In this document: positions 36,799 to 45,239 of the stretch, piece after piece
Layout: every line of letters begins with the position of its first letter
Position numbering within the stretch: position 1 is the stretch's first letter
From: Trichocoleus desertorum ATA4-8-CV12
GTDB lineage: Bacteria > Cyanobacteriota > Cyanobacteriia > FACHB-46
DNA: 64,000 nt
Reading direction: 5' to 3'
NCBI GenBank assembly: GCA_019358975.1
Contig: JAHHIL010000004.1
Location: forward strand, 1-64,000
The notes under the pieces: generated by a model
What the model was told of the DNA's origin: nothing
What the model saw: the letters and a program-made list of their open reading frames with translations, nothing else
Databases searched by the model: none
Translations under genes and position numbers: made by a program

Positions 36799-36919
36799 AT
36801 CAACTTCCGGGCAACTTGATCTGTGGGTCGTGATAATTCCTGCCAAAGCAGCGATTCTTGCTTTTAACCGAAAAGACTTTAACTGACAAACCTGCACTAT
36901 CAGCCGATGTACTAAGCCT

Positions 36920-38617
36920 ATGAGCTACCTCAATTTACTTTCTTTCCTTGGTATTTTTGGTCTCTGTGCGGTCGCCTGGTTATTTTCGGAGAATCGCAGC
37001 TTCCGAGTGTTTCCGTGGCGAGTTGTGGTGTCGGGCATTTTGCTTCAACTCATCCTCGGTGCATTAGTATTTTTATTTCCACCCACTAGAGCCGCGCTCC
37101 AAGGATTTAGCAATTTGCTAGATGGGGTATTTTTGGCCGCAGATACGGGCGCAAACTTTGTGTTTGGTAAGAATCTCGTACCCCTGCCAGATCGACCTGC
37201 GGATGTCAACTTAGGCTATATTTTTGCTTTTCGGGCTTTGCCAACGGTTATCTTCTTCTCTGGTTTAATGGCCTTGCTCTACAGCATTGGGGTCATCCAA
37301 GTTATTACTAATATCTTTGCTAAGGTGTTTTACGCCACGATGCGTCTGAGTGGGGCGGAAGCGCTCAGCGGTGCTGCCAATATTTTTGTCGGTATTGAAG
37401 CGGCGATCGTCGTGAAGCCTTATTTGCCGAAGATGACTCGCAGCGAACTCTGCGCCATTCTATCTTGTTGTTTTGGCACTGCTGCTTCCTCAACCCTAGC
37501 CATTTATGTCAGCTTTCTGCGACCTGTGTTTCCTAATATTTTGGGACACCTGGTTTCAGCGTCTATTATTGCGATTCCTGCCTGTTTTGTTTTATCGAAA
37601 ATTTTAGTACCCGAAACTGAAGTTCCTTTAACGGCGGGTGGCATCCCGATGGAATCCAAAGCCACAACCCGTAAGGAAGCAGCGGTTGTAGAGTCAGATT
37701 TTGAGGACGCACCCAAGCATGAGACTGTAGGCGGGGAGCCAATCGAGCGGGTTAGCCCAATGGACGCGGCCATTGTGGGGGCGTTGGATGGCGTCAAAAT
37801 GGCGGTAGCGATCGCTGCTGTGCTGATCCTAATCTTGGGTTTGGTCTCCTTAATTAACCAGATTTTTAGAGCTTTAGCTGCGATTCCTGGCCCCATTGGG
37901 GATATTTTTAGCGTCATCACGTTGGCCAATATTGAGGGTGCCCTCTTTTTACCCCTCACGTTTTTGACCGGAGTCTCCTTGGATTGGAACGAACTGTGGG
38001 CATCCTCGGTGATTATTGGCCGCAGACTGCTAGAAACGGCGATTCCTCCTTATCAAGCCTTGGCTACGGCAGCAGCTTTGCCAGGAGCAGAACGAGTCAT
38101 TAGCGATCGCGCCGTTTTGATTATCAGCTATGCCCTATCTGGCTTTGCTCACTTAGCCTCAGTGGGAATCTTTGTGGGAGGCACGATCGCCCTCATTCCT
38201 TCTCGACGCAAAGATATCTCAGAACTGGGTTGGAAGGCTTTATTTGTCGGCACTTTGGCGACGATGATGATTGCGGCAGTTGCAGGTGTGTTTTACCAAG
38301 AAGGCAATGCCAGCATCTTAGGCGACCAACTTCCCGCTCAGATTGCGCCAGCCGTAACTCCTGGTGCCTCACCCACTGCTTCCCCCACTAGCCCTGCGAC
38401 TACTGGGGCTCCCGGTAGCCCAGCTGCCACTACCACACCCACCACTGCTCCAGTCCCAGCTTCGCCACAGCCCTCACCCCCCACCAGCCCTAGAGTCCAG
38501 GCTGCGCCCCAAACTACGCCGACTGCCACGACTGCACCCACGACTGCACCCACGACCGCACCCACAGGAGCTAATCCAGCTAGTAGAGCTACGCCCTCTC
38601 CTTCTCCACGCCCCTAG
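36920..38617 (+). CDS. NupC-family (CNT) nucleoside transporter with Pro/Thr/Ala-rich tail
   Basis: A 565-aa membrane protein. Residues about 1-465 carry the concentrative nucleoside transporter fold: a hydrophobic N-terminus, then G-A-A-N-I-F-V-G-I-E-A-A and a C-terminal helical bundle. These proteins use sodium or proton gradients to import nucleosides. A polar loop (about 240-285) splits the protein. The last 90-100 residues are a low-complexity Ala-Pro-Thr-Ser tail built partly from a 12-bp tandem repeat (38529-38564), unusual for the family. It stands alone after a structured leader. Confidence 0.9.
   Translation: MSYLNLLSFLGIFGLCAVAWLFSENRSFRVFPWRVVVSGILLQLILGALVFLFPPTRAALQGFSNLLDGVFLAADTGANFVFGKNLVPLPDRPADVNLGYIFAFRALPTVIFFSGLMALLYSIGVIQVITNIFAKVFYATMRLSGAEALSGAANIFVGIEAAIVVKPYLPKMTRSELCAILSCCFGTAASSTLAIYVSFLRPVFPNILGHLVSASIIAIPACFVLSKILVPETEVPLTAGGIPMESKATTRKEAAVVESDFEDAPKHETVGGEPIERVSPMDAAIVGALDGVKMAVAIAAVLILILGLVSLINQIFRALAAIPGPIGDIFSVITLANIEGALFLPLTFLTGVSLDWNELWASSVIIGRRLLETAIPPYQALATAAALPGAERVISDRAVLIISYALSGFAHLASVGIFVGGTIALIPSRRKDISELGWKALFVGTLATMMIAAVAGVFYQEGNASILGDQLPAQIAPAVTPGASPTASPTSPATTGAPGSPAATTTPTTAPVPASPQPSPPTSPRVQAAPQTTPTATTAPTTAPTTAPTGANPASRATPSPSPRP
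38529..38564 (+). repeat. 12-bp tandem repeat inside the transporter tail
   Basis: CGACTGCACCCA occurs at 38529-38540 and 38541-38552, then with one change at 38553-38564, adding a four-residue Thr/Ala/Pro unit each time. Confidence 0.9.
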
Positions 38618-38663
38618 TGGTAATGGGCGCGATCGCTCAGGCAATAGCTTGTAAAATCGGGAA

Positions 38664-39275
38664 ATGATGAATCCTGATCCCGAAGTTCGCCACCTCTTAG
38701 ATCTCATGCCTGCCTCCGGTCGCATGCTGTGTAAGATTGCCAGCAAACCGGAGCAATCTAAGGTGGTGGATTACTCATATCCTGTGCCTTGGTCCCCCAG
38801 TCGCCCGATTTTCATTAACTTTGACCTGTGGAGTCAATTGTCTCGGCCTCAGCGCGATCTAGCCTTGTTGCGAGCGGTCAGCTGGTTAATAGGCATCAAG
38901 TGGTTCAAACCGGATCTTTATCGCGGTTTAATAGCAATTGGCCTAGTCGGTGCGGGTGTGGAAGCGGTACAGGGAGATGCAGTCGGGGTGTTGATGGCAG
39001 GGAGTTTGGCTGCGATCGCGGGAACCCAGATTTGGCGATCGACTCAGAGTTCGCAGCGAGAACTAGAAACTGATGAAGCCGCTATTCGGGTGGCTCTGCG
39101 ACGGGGCTATACAGAAGCAGAAGCCGCTCGTCACTTGTTGAGCGCGATTGAGACAGTCGCTCAAATTGAAGGCCGACTTCAGTTGAGTTTTACAGAACTA
39201 GTCCGTTGCCAGAATTTGCGGGCGATCGCTGGGTTATCTCCGGTTGGTACTCCCGAAACCTTGAGACAAGAATAG
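38664..39275 (+). CDS. DUF3318 family membrane-associated protein
   Basis: A 203-aa protein resembling the cyanobacterial DUF3318 family. Two hydrophobic segments (about 89-105 and 113-127) suggest a membrane hairpin, followed by a helical region rich in Glu/Arg (E-L-E-T-D-E-A-A-I-R-V-A-L). The function is unknown. It follows the nucleoside transporter by about 46 bp on the same strand, so an operon is possible. Confidence 0.75.
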   Translation: MMNPDPEVRHLLDLMPASGRMLCKIASKPEQSKVVDYSYPVPWSPSRPIFINFDLWSQLSRPQRDLALLRAVSWLIGIKWFKPDLYRGLIAIGLVGAGVEAVQGDAVGVLMAGSLAAIAGTQIWRSTQSSQRELETDEAAIRVALRRGYTEAEAARHLLSAIETVAQIEGRLQLSFTELVRCQNLRAIAGLSPVGTPETLRQE

Positions 39276-39371
39276 CTTTACAGAAATCGCCGTAAAGCCC
39301 ACATGCTTTAGCGGTGGGATATAAGGCGGTGTTCGCGGAGCGTGTGCGTTGCACAAACCGGAGGCGAACAA

Positions 39372-39770
39372 CTATCTTGAGGGCTGAGAATCAATGTATC
39401 GACGAATAGTATCCCCAGAAACACGACCCGCCGTAGAAACAAAATAACTACGAGTCCAAAGGCTAGGTAGCTTGGTTTTTAGCCAAGGAAACTCTTGCCT
39501 CAGTTCATGAGAAGTAAACCCCTTGATGCGCTGAATGATTTGATTTGGAGCCAGGGTTGGCAAGCAATTAATGAATAGGTGAACGTGGTCTTTGTCAGTT
39601 TCTAAGTCAAGAATTTCGCAATCGATTGTACTGGCAGCCTGAACTATCAATTCTTTTAAGCGCTGGTCTAGAACGCCTTCTAAGATAGGTCGCCTTCTGC
39701 GGACGATCCAGACAAAGTGGTAATTCAATAAGCTCACGGTTGTCTGGCAATTTCTGTACTTCTGAGCCAC
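39372..39770 (-). CDS. tnpA: IS200/IS605 TnpA, Y1 HUH transposase
   Basis: A 132-aa single-strand transposase when started at the GTG at 39770. The HUH motif is H-V-H-L-F-I and the nucleophile is the Tyr in T-I-R-R-Y-I-D near the end. The family normally has 130-150 residues and begins shortly before L-x-Y-H-F-V-W, here L-N-Y-H-F-V-W. Longer in-frame starts up to 39863 would overlap the tnpB start region antisense. It acts as a dimer on left- and right-end hairpins. All catalytic residues appear present. Confidence 0.9.
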   Translation of the reverse strand: MAQKYRNCQTTVSLLNYHFVWIVRRRRPILEGVLDQRLKELIVQAASTIDCEILDLETDKDHVHLFINCLPTLAPNQIIQRIKGFTSHELRQEFPWLKTKLPSLWTRSYFVSTAGRVSGDTIRRYIDSQPSR

Positions 39771-39815
39771 AGGTTTTAGTTGTTTATGGTCTACGGCTAT
39801 GGTATCATAGACAGC

Positions 39816-40940
39816 ATGAAGACATTGAAGTTTAAGCTCTATCAGCACCAGCGAAACCGCCATCTAAAGCGGACGATTAATGCTGCTGGGGTGATCTACA
39901 ACCACTGCATTGCTCTCCACAAACGCTACTACCGGATGTGGAGTAAGCACTTGAGTTGTGCAAAACTTCAATCTCATATCGCTAAACTACGGAAGCGCAA
40001 ACCGTTCTGGCAATTGGTTGGCTCTCAAGCTGTGCAGGATGTGTGCCAACGCATTGAGAAAGCATATCAACTGTTCTTTAAGCATCACAAAAAAGGAGTC
40101 AGGCCACCTGGTTTTAAGAGAGTGAGACGATACAAGTCGTTCACCCTTAAGCAAGCTGGCTACAAATTCCTGAGTGGCAATCGCGTCAAGATTGGAGAGC
40201 GGGTCTATCAATACTGGAACTCCAGAGAGGTCGAGGGCAAAGTCAAGACTCTGACCATCAAGCGCACTGCGTTAGGGGAGTTGTTTATGGTGGTTGTGGT
40301 TGAGACTGAATCTGAGCTAGAAGCCAAGTCCGAGCCGAGTAGAATCGCTGGATTTGACTTCGGGCTGAAGTCGTTTCTCACTGGCTCTGAAGGCTTCAGT
40401 ATTGAGTCTCCGCAGTTCTTCAAGCAGTCACTTGCTGCCATCCAAAAAGCCAGTCGTCACCATTCCCGTAAATGCAAAGGCTCTCACGGTCGCGAAAAGG
40501 CTCGGTTGAACCTCGTTCGCAAGCATGAGGACATTGCCAATCGCAGACGGGACTGGTTCTGGAAGTTGGCGCACAAGCTGACTGAACAATTCGATGTGCT
40601 GTACTTCGAGACACTGAACCTGAAGGGAATGCAGCGTCTCTGGGGTCGCAAGGTGAGTGATTTAGGATTCCGTGAGTTTCTGCAAATTCTCAAATGGGTC
40701 GCCACCAAAAAAGGCAAGCACGTCGCCTACATCGACCGCTGGTTCTCCAGTTCTAAGGCTTGCTCAAAATGTGGGCACGTTTTGGAATCTCTGGAACTCT
40801 CCACAAGACAATGGCGTTGCCCTTCGTGCCAGTCAGTAAATGACCGGGATGGCAACGCCGCTGTGAATATCAAAAAGGTTGGGATCTCAACCTTGGGATT
40901 AGGGGATGTCAGTCAGGCTGAGCCTGCAATCTCTGCTTGA
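39816..40940 (+). CDS. tnpB: TnpB, RNA-guided nuclease of the IS200/IS605 element
   Basis: A 374-aa TnpB from ATG 39816 (MKTLKFKLYQHQ). RuvC catalytic residues are Asp181 (G-F-D-F-G-L-K), Glu265 (Y-F-E-T-L-N) and Asp345 (D-R-D-G-N-A-A), with a zinc ribbon C-S-K-C-G ... C-P-S-C before the last. TnpB proteins use an omega-RNA from the right end of the element to cut DNA next to a short motif. The right-end hairpin at 40950-40970 lies just beyond the stop, where that RNA would be encoded. It appears catalytically intact. An in-frame ATG at 39780 is less likely. Confidence 0.93.
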   Translation: MKTLKFKLYQHQRNRHLKRTINAAGVIYNHCIALHKRYYRMWSKHLSCAKLQSHIAKLRKRKPFWQLVGSQAVQDVCQRIEKAYQLFFKHHKKGVRPPGFKRVRRYKSFTLKQAGYKFLSGNRVKIGERVYQYWNSREVEGKVKTLTIKRTALGELFMVVVVETESELEAKSEPSRIAGFDFGLKSFLTGSEGFSIESPQFFKQSLAAIQKASRHHSRKCKGSHGREKARLNLVRKHEDIANRRRDWFWKLAHKLTEQFDVLYFETLNLKGMQRLWGRKVSDLGFREFLQILKWVATKKGKHVAYIDRWFSSSKACSKCGHVLESLELSTRQWRCPSCQSVNDRDGNAAVNIKKVGISTLGLGDVSQAEPAISA

Positions 40941-40986
40941 GTCCCAAATCCCACGCGCTTCAGCCGTGGGAGTGGATCAACTAGGG

Positions 40987-42780
40987 TTACTTCAAGCAAT
41001 GGTAGAGCTGATAACTGTAGCCATTTACGCCTGAATTAAGTTTTGGAGCAGCCGCACAGCCTTGGGCTTGAAGGAAAGTGATTAGTGCTGATTCTGGATT
41101 CGTATAGAAATTAACGAGCCACAAATCAAATGGCCTGGGGAGAGTAGCCAAGTTTTGCTGGAGAACTTGAGCTGATTGCTCGCAGGTGGTTTGTTTAGGA
41201 TTACAAGTCTGGTGTGCCAGCAAGAACTGAGGGGAGCCATTGGCTGAAGTGGCCGATCCGCCAGCATGCCAAAATTCCCAAGCCAGCCCCATTAACTCTC
41301 CCGTTTGCACAAGGGTGTTGTGCGTCGTGGCGATCAGCGTCGGCACCTGTGAGGTTGCTTGAATCACGGGTGCTAGCAGATCAGGGCGATAGTACTTGCG
41401 ATAGCCCAAGTTATTAGTAACGGTTAAACCGCTGAAGACTCCCATCAGCAACACGACCAAAATGGCTGGTTTGCCATATTTTTTGAACGGTAGCCAGAGG
41501 CGCTGCCATTGCGGTGGTGAGAAACTATCTGTGGTTGTGGCACTAGAGGAATCTGAGTTCCAGATGGCTGCTAGACTTACGCCGACCAGAGCCATAATCG
41601 CTGGAAAATACATAAAGTTGTACCTGGCTCCACGGGTCAAATCGTTGCCCAAGCCGTAAGTAATGCCAAATAGTAGTGCGATCGCCCCCAGCACAAATCC
41701 TACTAGCGTTTGCGTACCCATGCCAGCTTCCAGACTTTGCCATTGAGCTTTCAGACCTCGGTACAACAGGGGGATGGCCCAAATGAAGTAAATAATCATG
41801 ATTACCCCAGAAGCGATCACAATGGGTAACTGCTCAGCTTCCACGGGTAAGAGAGACAGCATCGTGATCCAGGCAGCTAAGGCTTGAAAAATGGGGTTAA
41901 TCCAAGCCATGAGATTCCAGCGATCGCTCGTTCTAATCCACTCGGTGAGTTCGCTGCTGTAAACGGATTGCAAGACGGGAAGCCAAATTAGGCCGCCCAC
42001 CATTGTGCCAGCAGCCACTGCATAGATACGCCGCCAGTAAGGTCGCAACCCAGCGCCTGGGTCTTGGCGATTGTGGCTGATGGCTTGCCCAAGGAGCACA
42101 AAAGCTTCGGCAAATAGCGTCAGACTGAAAAAATAGTGCGTGGCAATGCCCAAACTGTTGATTACGACCCAACTCAAGCCAAGCCAAATCGGTAAACGAC
42201 GGCGATCGCGGAGGCATTGGTTCGCTGCGATGAAACAACTGAGCGACGCAATCACCCACAAAACAGACAAACTATAGTGTCGTGCCTCTTGCGCCAGAAA
42301 AAGGCCATAGGGAGATACCGCCATCATCATGGCCGCCAATTGCCCAGCCAAACGGGAACCAAAAGCGAGCCAACCCAACCCAAACATCGCTGGAATGGAA
42401 GCAACCCCCAATAAAGCAGGTAGCGATCGCGCTGCCCACGCCGAAACTAAACCATTGTTGAGCGGAAATAGCTGCATCCACCAATGAGCCAAGACAAAAT
42501 ATAAAGGTGGATGGGTGTCTTCGCTGATCAGATAATGCAGGACGGCATCAGCGCCCAAAGTTGGATCAGGCTGAAGCGGCTCTAGAAGACTACGGATGGT
42601 AATGACTTGATCGAGGGGGACGGTGCGATAGCTATGGCCCAAGCTATAGACCAATGTGGAAACTTCATCCGTCCACAATGACTTAGAAGCTAAGTGGTTA
42701 AAGCGTAGGGCCGCCCCCAGCAAGATCCATCCCCACAACAAACAAGGATGCAACCAACGACTATGGAAGAGAGCCTTCAA
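40987..42780 (-). CDS. GT39/ArnT-like membrane glycosyltransferase
   Basis: A 597-aa protein with about eleven transmembrane helices and the first-loop signature S-L-W-T-D-E-V-S-T, the acidic pair typical of lipid-linked sugar transferases of the PMT/ArnT/GT-C class. A second acidic motif E-D-T-H-P-P-L-Y occurs near residue 89. It probably transfers a sugar from a polyprenyl-phosphate donor at the outer face of the membrane; donor and acceptor are unknown. It ends next to the IS element and has no operon partner. Confidence 0.82.
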   Translation of the reverse strand: MKALFHSRWLHPCLLWGWILLGAALRFNHLASKSLWTDEVSTLVYSLGHSYRTVPLDQVITIRSLLEPLQPDPTLGADAVLHYLISEDTHPPLYFVLAHWWMQLFPLNNGLVSAWAARSLPALLGVASIPAMFGLGWLAFGSRLAGQLAAMMMAVSPYGLFLAQEARHYSLSVLWVIASLSCFIAANQCLRDRRRLPIWLGLSWVVINSLGIATHYFFSLTLFAEAFVLLGQAISHNRQDPGAGLRPYWRRIYAVAAGTMVGGLIWLPVLQSVYSSELTEWIRTSDRWNLMAWINPIFQALAAWITMLSLLPVEAEQLPIVIASGVIMIIYFIWAIPLLYRGLKAQWQSLEAGMGTQTLVGFVLGAIALLFGITYGLGNDLTRGARYNFMYFPAIMALVGVSLAAIWNSDSSSATTTDSFSPPQWQRLWLPFKKYGKPAILVVLLMGVFSGLTVTNNLGYRKYYRPDLLAPVIQATSQVPTLIATTHNTLVQTGELMGLAWEFWHAGGSATSANGSPQFLLAHQTCNPKQTTCEQSAQVLQQNLATLPRPFDLWLVNFYTNPESALITFLQAQGCAAAPKLNSGVNGYSYQLYHCLK

Positions 42781-42877
42781 TCAACACCGCCTCAGTGAAC
42801 TAAAGGGGTAAAACCATAAAAATCGGGAAAGCCAGAATAGTATAATGGCTTTTCTACGAAGTGCGCTCCTTAGGTTT

Positions 42878-43789
42878 ATGCATAACTTTCTGCCCATCGC
42901 TTACTTTAGAAACCAGTTTGTGCCCTTTGGGGAAGCCAACCTTTCGATCGCAACTCACGCCCTACATTACGGAACTGGTGCGTTTGGTGGCTTAAGAGGC
43001 ATTCCTGATCCTCAGAACGATCAGCAGTTCTTGTTGTTCCGCTTGGATGCTCACTGCAAAAGATTAAGTAGTAGTGCTAGGTTTCTGCATTACGATTTGC
43101 CAGCCGATAAAATCCAGCAAATTCTAGTTGACTTTGTTAAAAAAAATAGACCAACTACTTCCTTTTATATTCGTCCCTTTGTTTATACTTCTGACTTAGG
43201 TATTGCTCCTAGACTGCACAATATTGAAAAAGACTTTTTTGTTTATGGCTTAGAGTTGGGAGATTACTTATCTCCTGAAGGCGTCAGCTGTCGGATTAGC
43301 TCTTGGTATCGTCAAGAAGACCGTAGCTTACCCCTACGTGGCAAGATTAGCGGTGCCTACATCACTTCTTCTCTGGCGAAAACTGAAGCCGTGGAATCGG
43401 GCTTTGATGAAGCGATTTTGATGAATTCTCAAGGCAAAGTCAGTGAAGCTTCAGGCATGAATATCTTTGTGGTGAGAAATGGCAAAATTATCACCCCAGG
43501 ATTTGACCAAGATATTTTGGAAGGCATCACCAGAGACAGCATTTTAACCGTTGCCCGTGATTTAGGGATTGAAGTCGTTGAGCGATCGCTTGATAAATCG
43601 GAGTTGTTTGCTGCCGATGAAGTATTCCTCAGTGGTACTGCGGCTAAAATTACTCCTGTCAAACGAGTCGAAAATTATCACTTATCTACTGAACGACCCA
43701 TCACGGAAAAACTCAGAGACAAACTAACTGCCATCACCGAAAATCGTGATCCAAACTATCAAGATTGGGTGTTTCCTATTTCTGTTTAG
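42878..43789 (+). CDS. ilvE: Branched-chain amino acid aminotransferase
   Basis: A 303-aa fold-type IV PLP aminotransferase making leucine, isoleucine and valine from their 2-oxo acids. The PLP lysine is Lys156 in R-G-K-I-S-G-A-Y, and the phosphate-binding S-E-A-S-G-M-N-I-F segment follows. I take ATG 42878 (MHNFLPIAYF), which matches cyanobacterial homologues; an upstream ATG at 42845 would add 11 residues. D-amino-acid transaminase and 4-amino-4-deoxychorismate lyase share the fold, but the length and motifs favour BCAT. Confidence 0.92.
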   Translation: MHNFLPIAYFRNQFVPFGEANLSIATHALHYGTGAFGGLRGIPDPQNDQQFLLFRLDAHCKRLSSSARFLHYDLPADKIQQILVDFVKKNRPTTSFYIRPFVYTSDLGIAPRLHNIEKDFFVYGLELGDYLSPEGVSCRISSWYRQEDRSLPLRGKISGAYITSSLAKTEAVESGFDEAILMNSQGKVSEASGMNIFVVRNGKIITPGFDQDILEGITRDSILTVARDLGIEVVERSLDKSELFAADEVFLSGTAAKITPVKRVENYHLSTERPITEKLRDKLTAITENRDPNYQDWVFPISV

Positions 43790-43962
43790 CCTAAAAGCAA
43801 CAAAAAACCCCCAGCCGTAGCCAGGGGTCACAATCAGGGTGCATCTACCACTCTTCCTTTCTGGACTGCCCAACCCTAATCCGGAAAGTTTCTTGAGATA
43901 GAGCGATCGCCGTTGCAGATTCACTAAACTGGCGCATAGGACAGCATCCAGGAGGAAATTCG

Positions 43963-44667
43963 ATGCGAACGCTAGCAGTAGACATTGGCGGCAGTGGTGT
44001 AAAGGTGATGGTGTTGGATGAGACAGGCCATGCGCTAACCGAGCGATCGCGCGTGGAAACGCCTCAACCTCCGATCCCAGATGCCGTAATTGCGGCGATC
44101 GCCCAGTTGACCGAGAGCCAAGGTGAGTTCGATCGCGTTTCTGTGGGCTTCCCTGGTGTGGTGCGCAATGGGGTGACGGCAACGGCTGTGAATCTTGACC
44201 CTAGCTGGATTGGTTTTGATTTAGCGACTGGGTTATCTCAACGGTTAAATAAACCCGTGCGGGTAATCAATGATGCGGATATGCAAGGCATGGGCGCGAT
44301 CGCAGGTAAAGGGGTAGAACTGGTGATCACGTTGGGGACTGGCTTTGGCTCGGCTCTGTTTGTCAATGGTCAACTGGTGCCCAATTTGGAGATGGGACAT
44401 CATGAGTTCCGTAATGAGGAAACCTACGAGCAACAGTTAGGCCGAGAAGCCCTCGATCGCGTGGGTAAGAAAAAGTGGAACCGTCGCTTGGAGAAGGCGA
44501 TCGCGTCTTTGGAGCATTTGTTTAACTACGATGTTCTCTACATCGGCGGCGGCAACACTGACAAAATCGCTTTTGAATTACCCGCCAATGCCAAAATTGT
44601 CCCCAATGTCACTGGTCTATTTGGTGGCATTGCTTTGTGGCGTGATGTGTCTGATAAACTGCCCTAA
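43963..44667 (+). CDS. ROK/polyphosphate glucokinase-like sugar kinase
   Basis: A 234-aa kinase starting MRTLAVDIGGSGVK, with the phosphate-1 motif D-I-G-G-S-G-V-K (7-14) and adenosine-side L-G-T-G-F-G-S-A. The pattern and size match polyphosphate glucokinase-type proteins, which phosphorylate glucose using polyphosphate or ATP. AGGAGGAAATTCG directly upstream is a strong ribosome site. The next gene begins 12 bp later, so they are co-transcribed. Substrate and donor are not proven; the ROK zinc motif is not obvious. Confidence 0.8.
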   Translation: MRTLAVDIGGSGVKVMVLDETGHALTERSRVETPQPPIPDAVIAAIAQLTESQGEFDRVSVGFPGVVRNGVTATAVNLDPSWIGFDLATGLSQRLNKPVRVINDADMQGMGAIAGKGVELVITLGTGFGSALFVNGQLVPNLEMGHHEFRNEETYEQQLGREALDRVGKKKWNRRLEKAIASLEHLFNYDVLYIGGGNTDKIAFELPANAKIVPNVTGLFGGIALWRDVSDKLP

Positions 44668-44679
44668 CCCTGCCTAGCT

Positions 44680-45021
44680 ATGCTCAAACCAGTCCTGCTT
44701 TTACTGGTCTCCAATATCTTTATGACCTTCGCTTGGTATGGCCATTTGAAAGATCTCAAAGCGGCTCCGCTTTGGAGCGCGATTGTTGCTAGCTGGGCGA
44801 TCGCTTTCTTTGAGTACTGTTTCCAGGTGCCAGCCAATCGCATCGGTGTAACCTATTTCAATCTGCCGCAGCTCAAGGTGTTGCAAGAAATTATCACGAT
44901 GCTGGTGTTTGCAGGTTTCAGTGTGGCTTATATGAAGGTGCCTTTGACCCGCAACTATTTCCTCGCCGCCATGCTCCTCGCAGGTGCAGCCTACCTCATC
45001 TTCAGCGAAAAACCACGATGA
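44680..45021 (+). CDS. DUF486 (DMT-superfamily) membrane protein
   Basis: A 113-aa protein with four transmembrane helices, matching the DUF486 family related to drug/metabolite transporters. The conserved F-M-T-F-A-W-Y-G-H-L and F-E-Y-C-F-Q-V-P-A-N-R motifs are visible. The four-helix size suggests it works as a dimer, as small multidrug transporters do. It lies 12 bp after the ROK kinase. The substrate is unknown. Confidence 0.85.
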   Translation: MLKPVLLLLVSNIFMTFAWYGHLKDLKAAPLWSAIVASWAIAFFEYCFQVPANRIGVTYFNLPQLKVLQEIITMLVFAGFSVAYMKVPLTRNYFLAAMLLAGAAYLIFSEKPR

Positions 45022-45239
45022 TTAAACTAGAACTCACGCTGTAAGATTTTAAGAGTATTGAGTAGAGCGAATCGCTTTATTGGAGCACTAATTTAACTGC
45101 AATTTTTTCTACAGCAGCAATACTTATAGGGTCAAAGAGCAAAAACTATTAAAGGCTCAAATTAACGACTGCTTGTATTTGTGTACCACCAATAACTTGA
45201 TTCAATCCACTGCAACAGCCTTGTTGGGCAGCATTTTTA

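Larger units (their letters stand above)
39290..40980. mobile_element. IS200/IS605-family element with divergent tnpA and tnpB
   Basis: tnpA (minus) and tnpB (plus) start about 45 bp apart and read outward. Hairpins flank the pair: CCCAC/GTGGG (39298-39318) on the left and CCCACG/CGTGGG (40950-40970) on the right, as expected for the left and right ends recognised by the single-strand TnpA transposase. The exact ends and the target-associated motif were not determined, as no empty site is available for comparison. Both genes appear intact. Confidence 0.8.

Noticed and set aside
38338-38565. Val/Gly/Ala-rich minus frame opposite the transporter tail
   Set aside because: It is a complement of the low-complexity Ala/Pro/Thr repeat, not an independent gene.
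42272-42484. Additional frames inside the GT39-like gene
   Set aside because: They are out-of-frame shadows of a continuous, well-supported membrane protein.
43800-43830. CCCCC/GGGGT terminator-like hairpin after ilvE
   Set aside because: The T run is on the wrong strand for ilvE and no minus-strand gene ends there, and the inner bases do not pair; function is unsupported.
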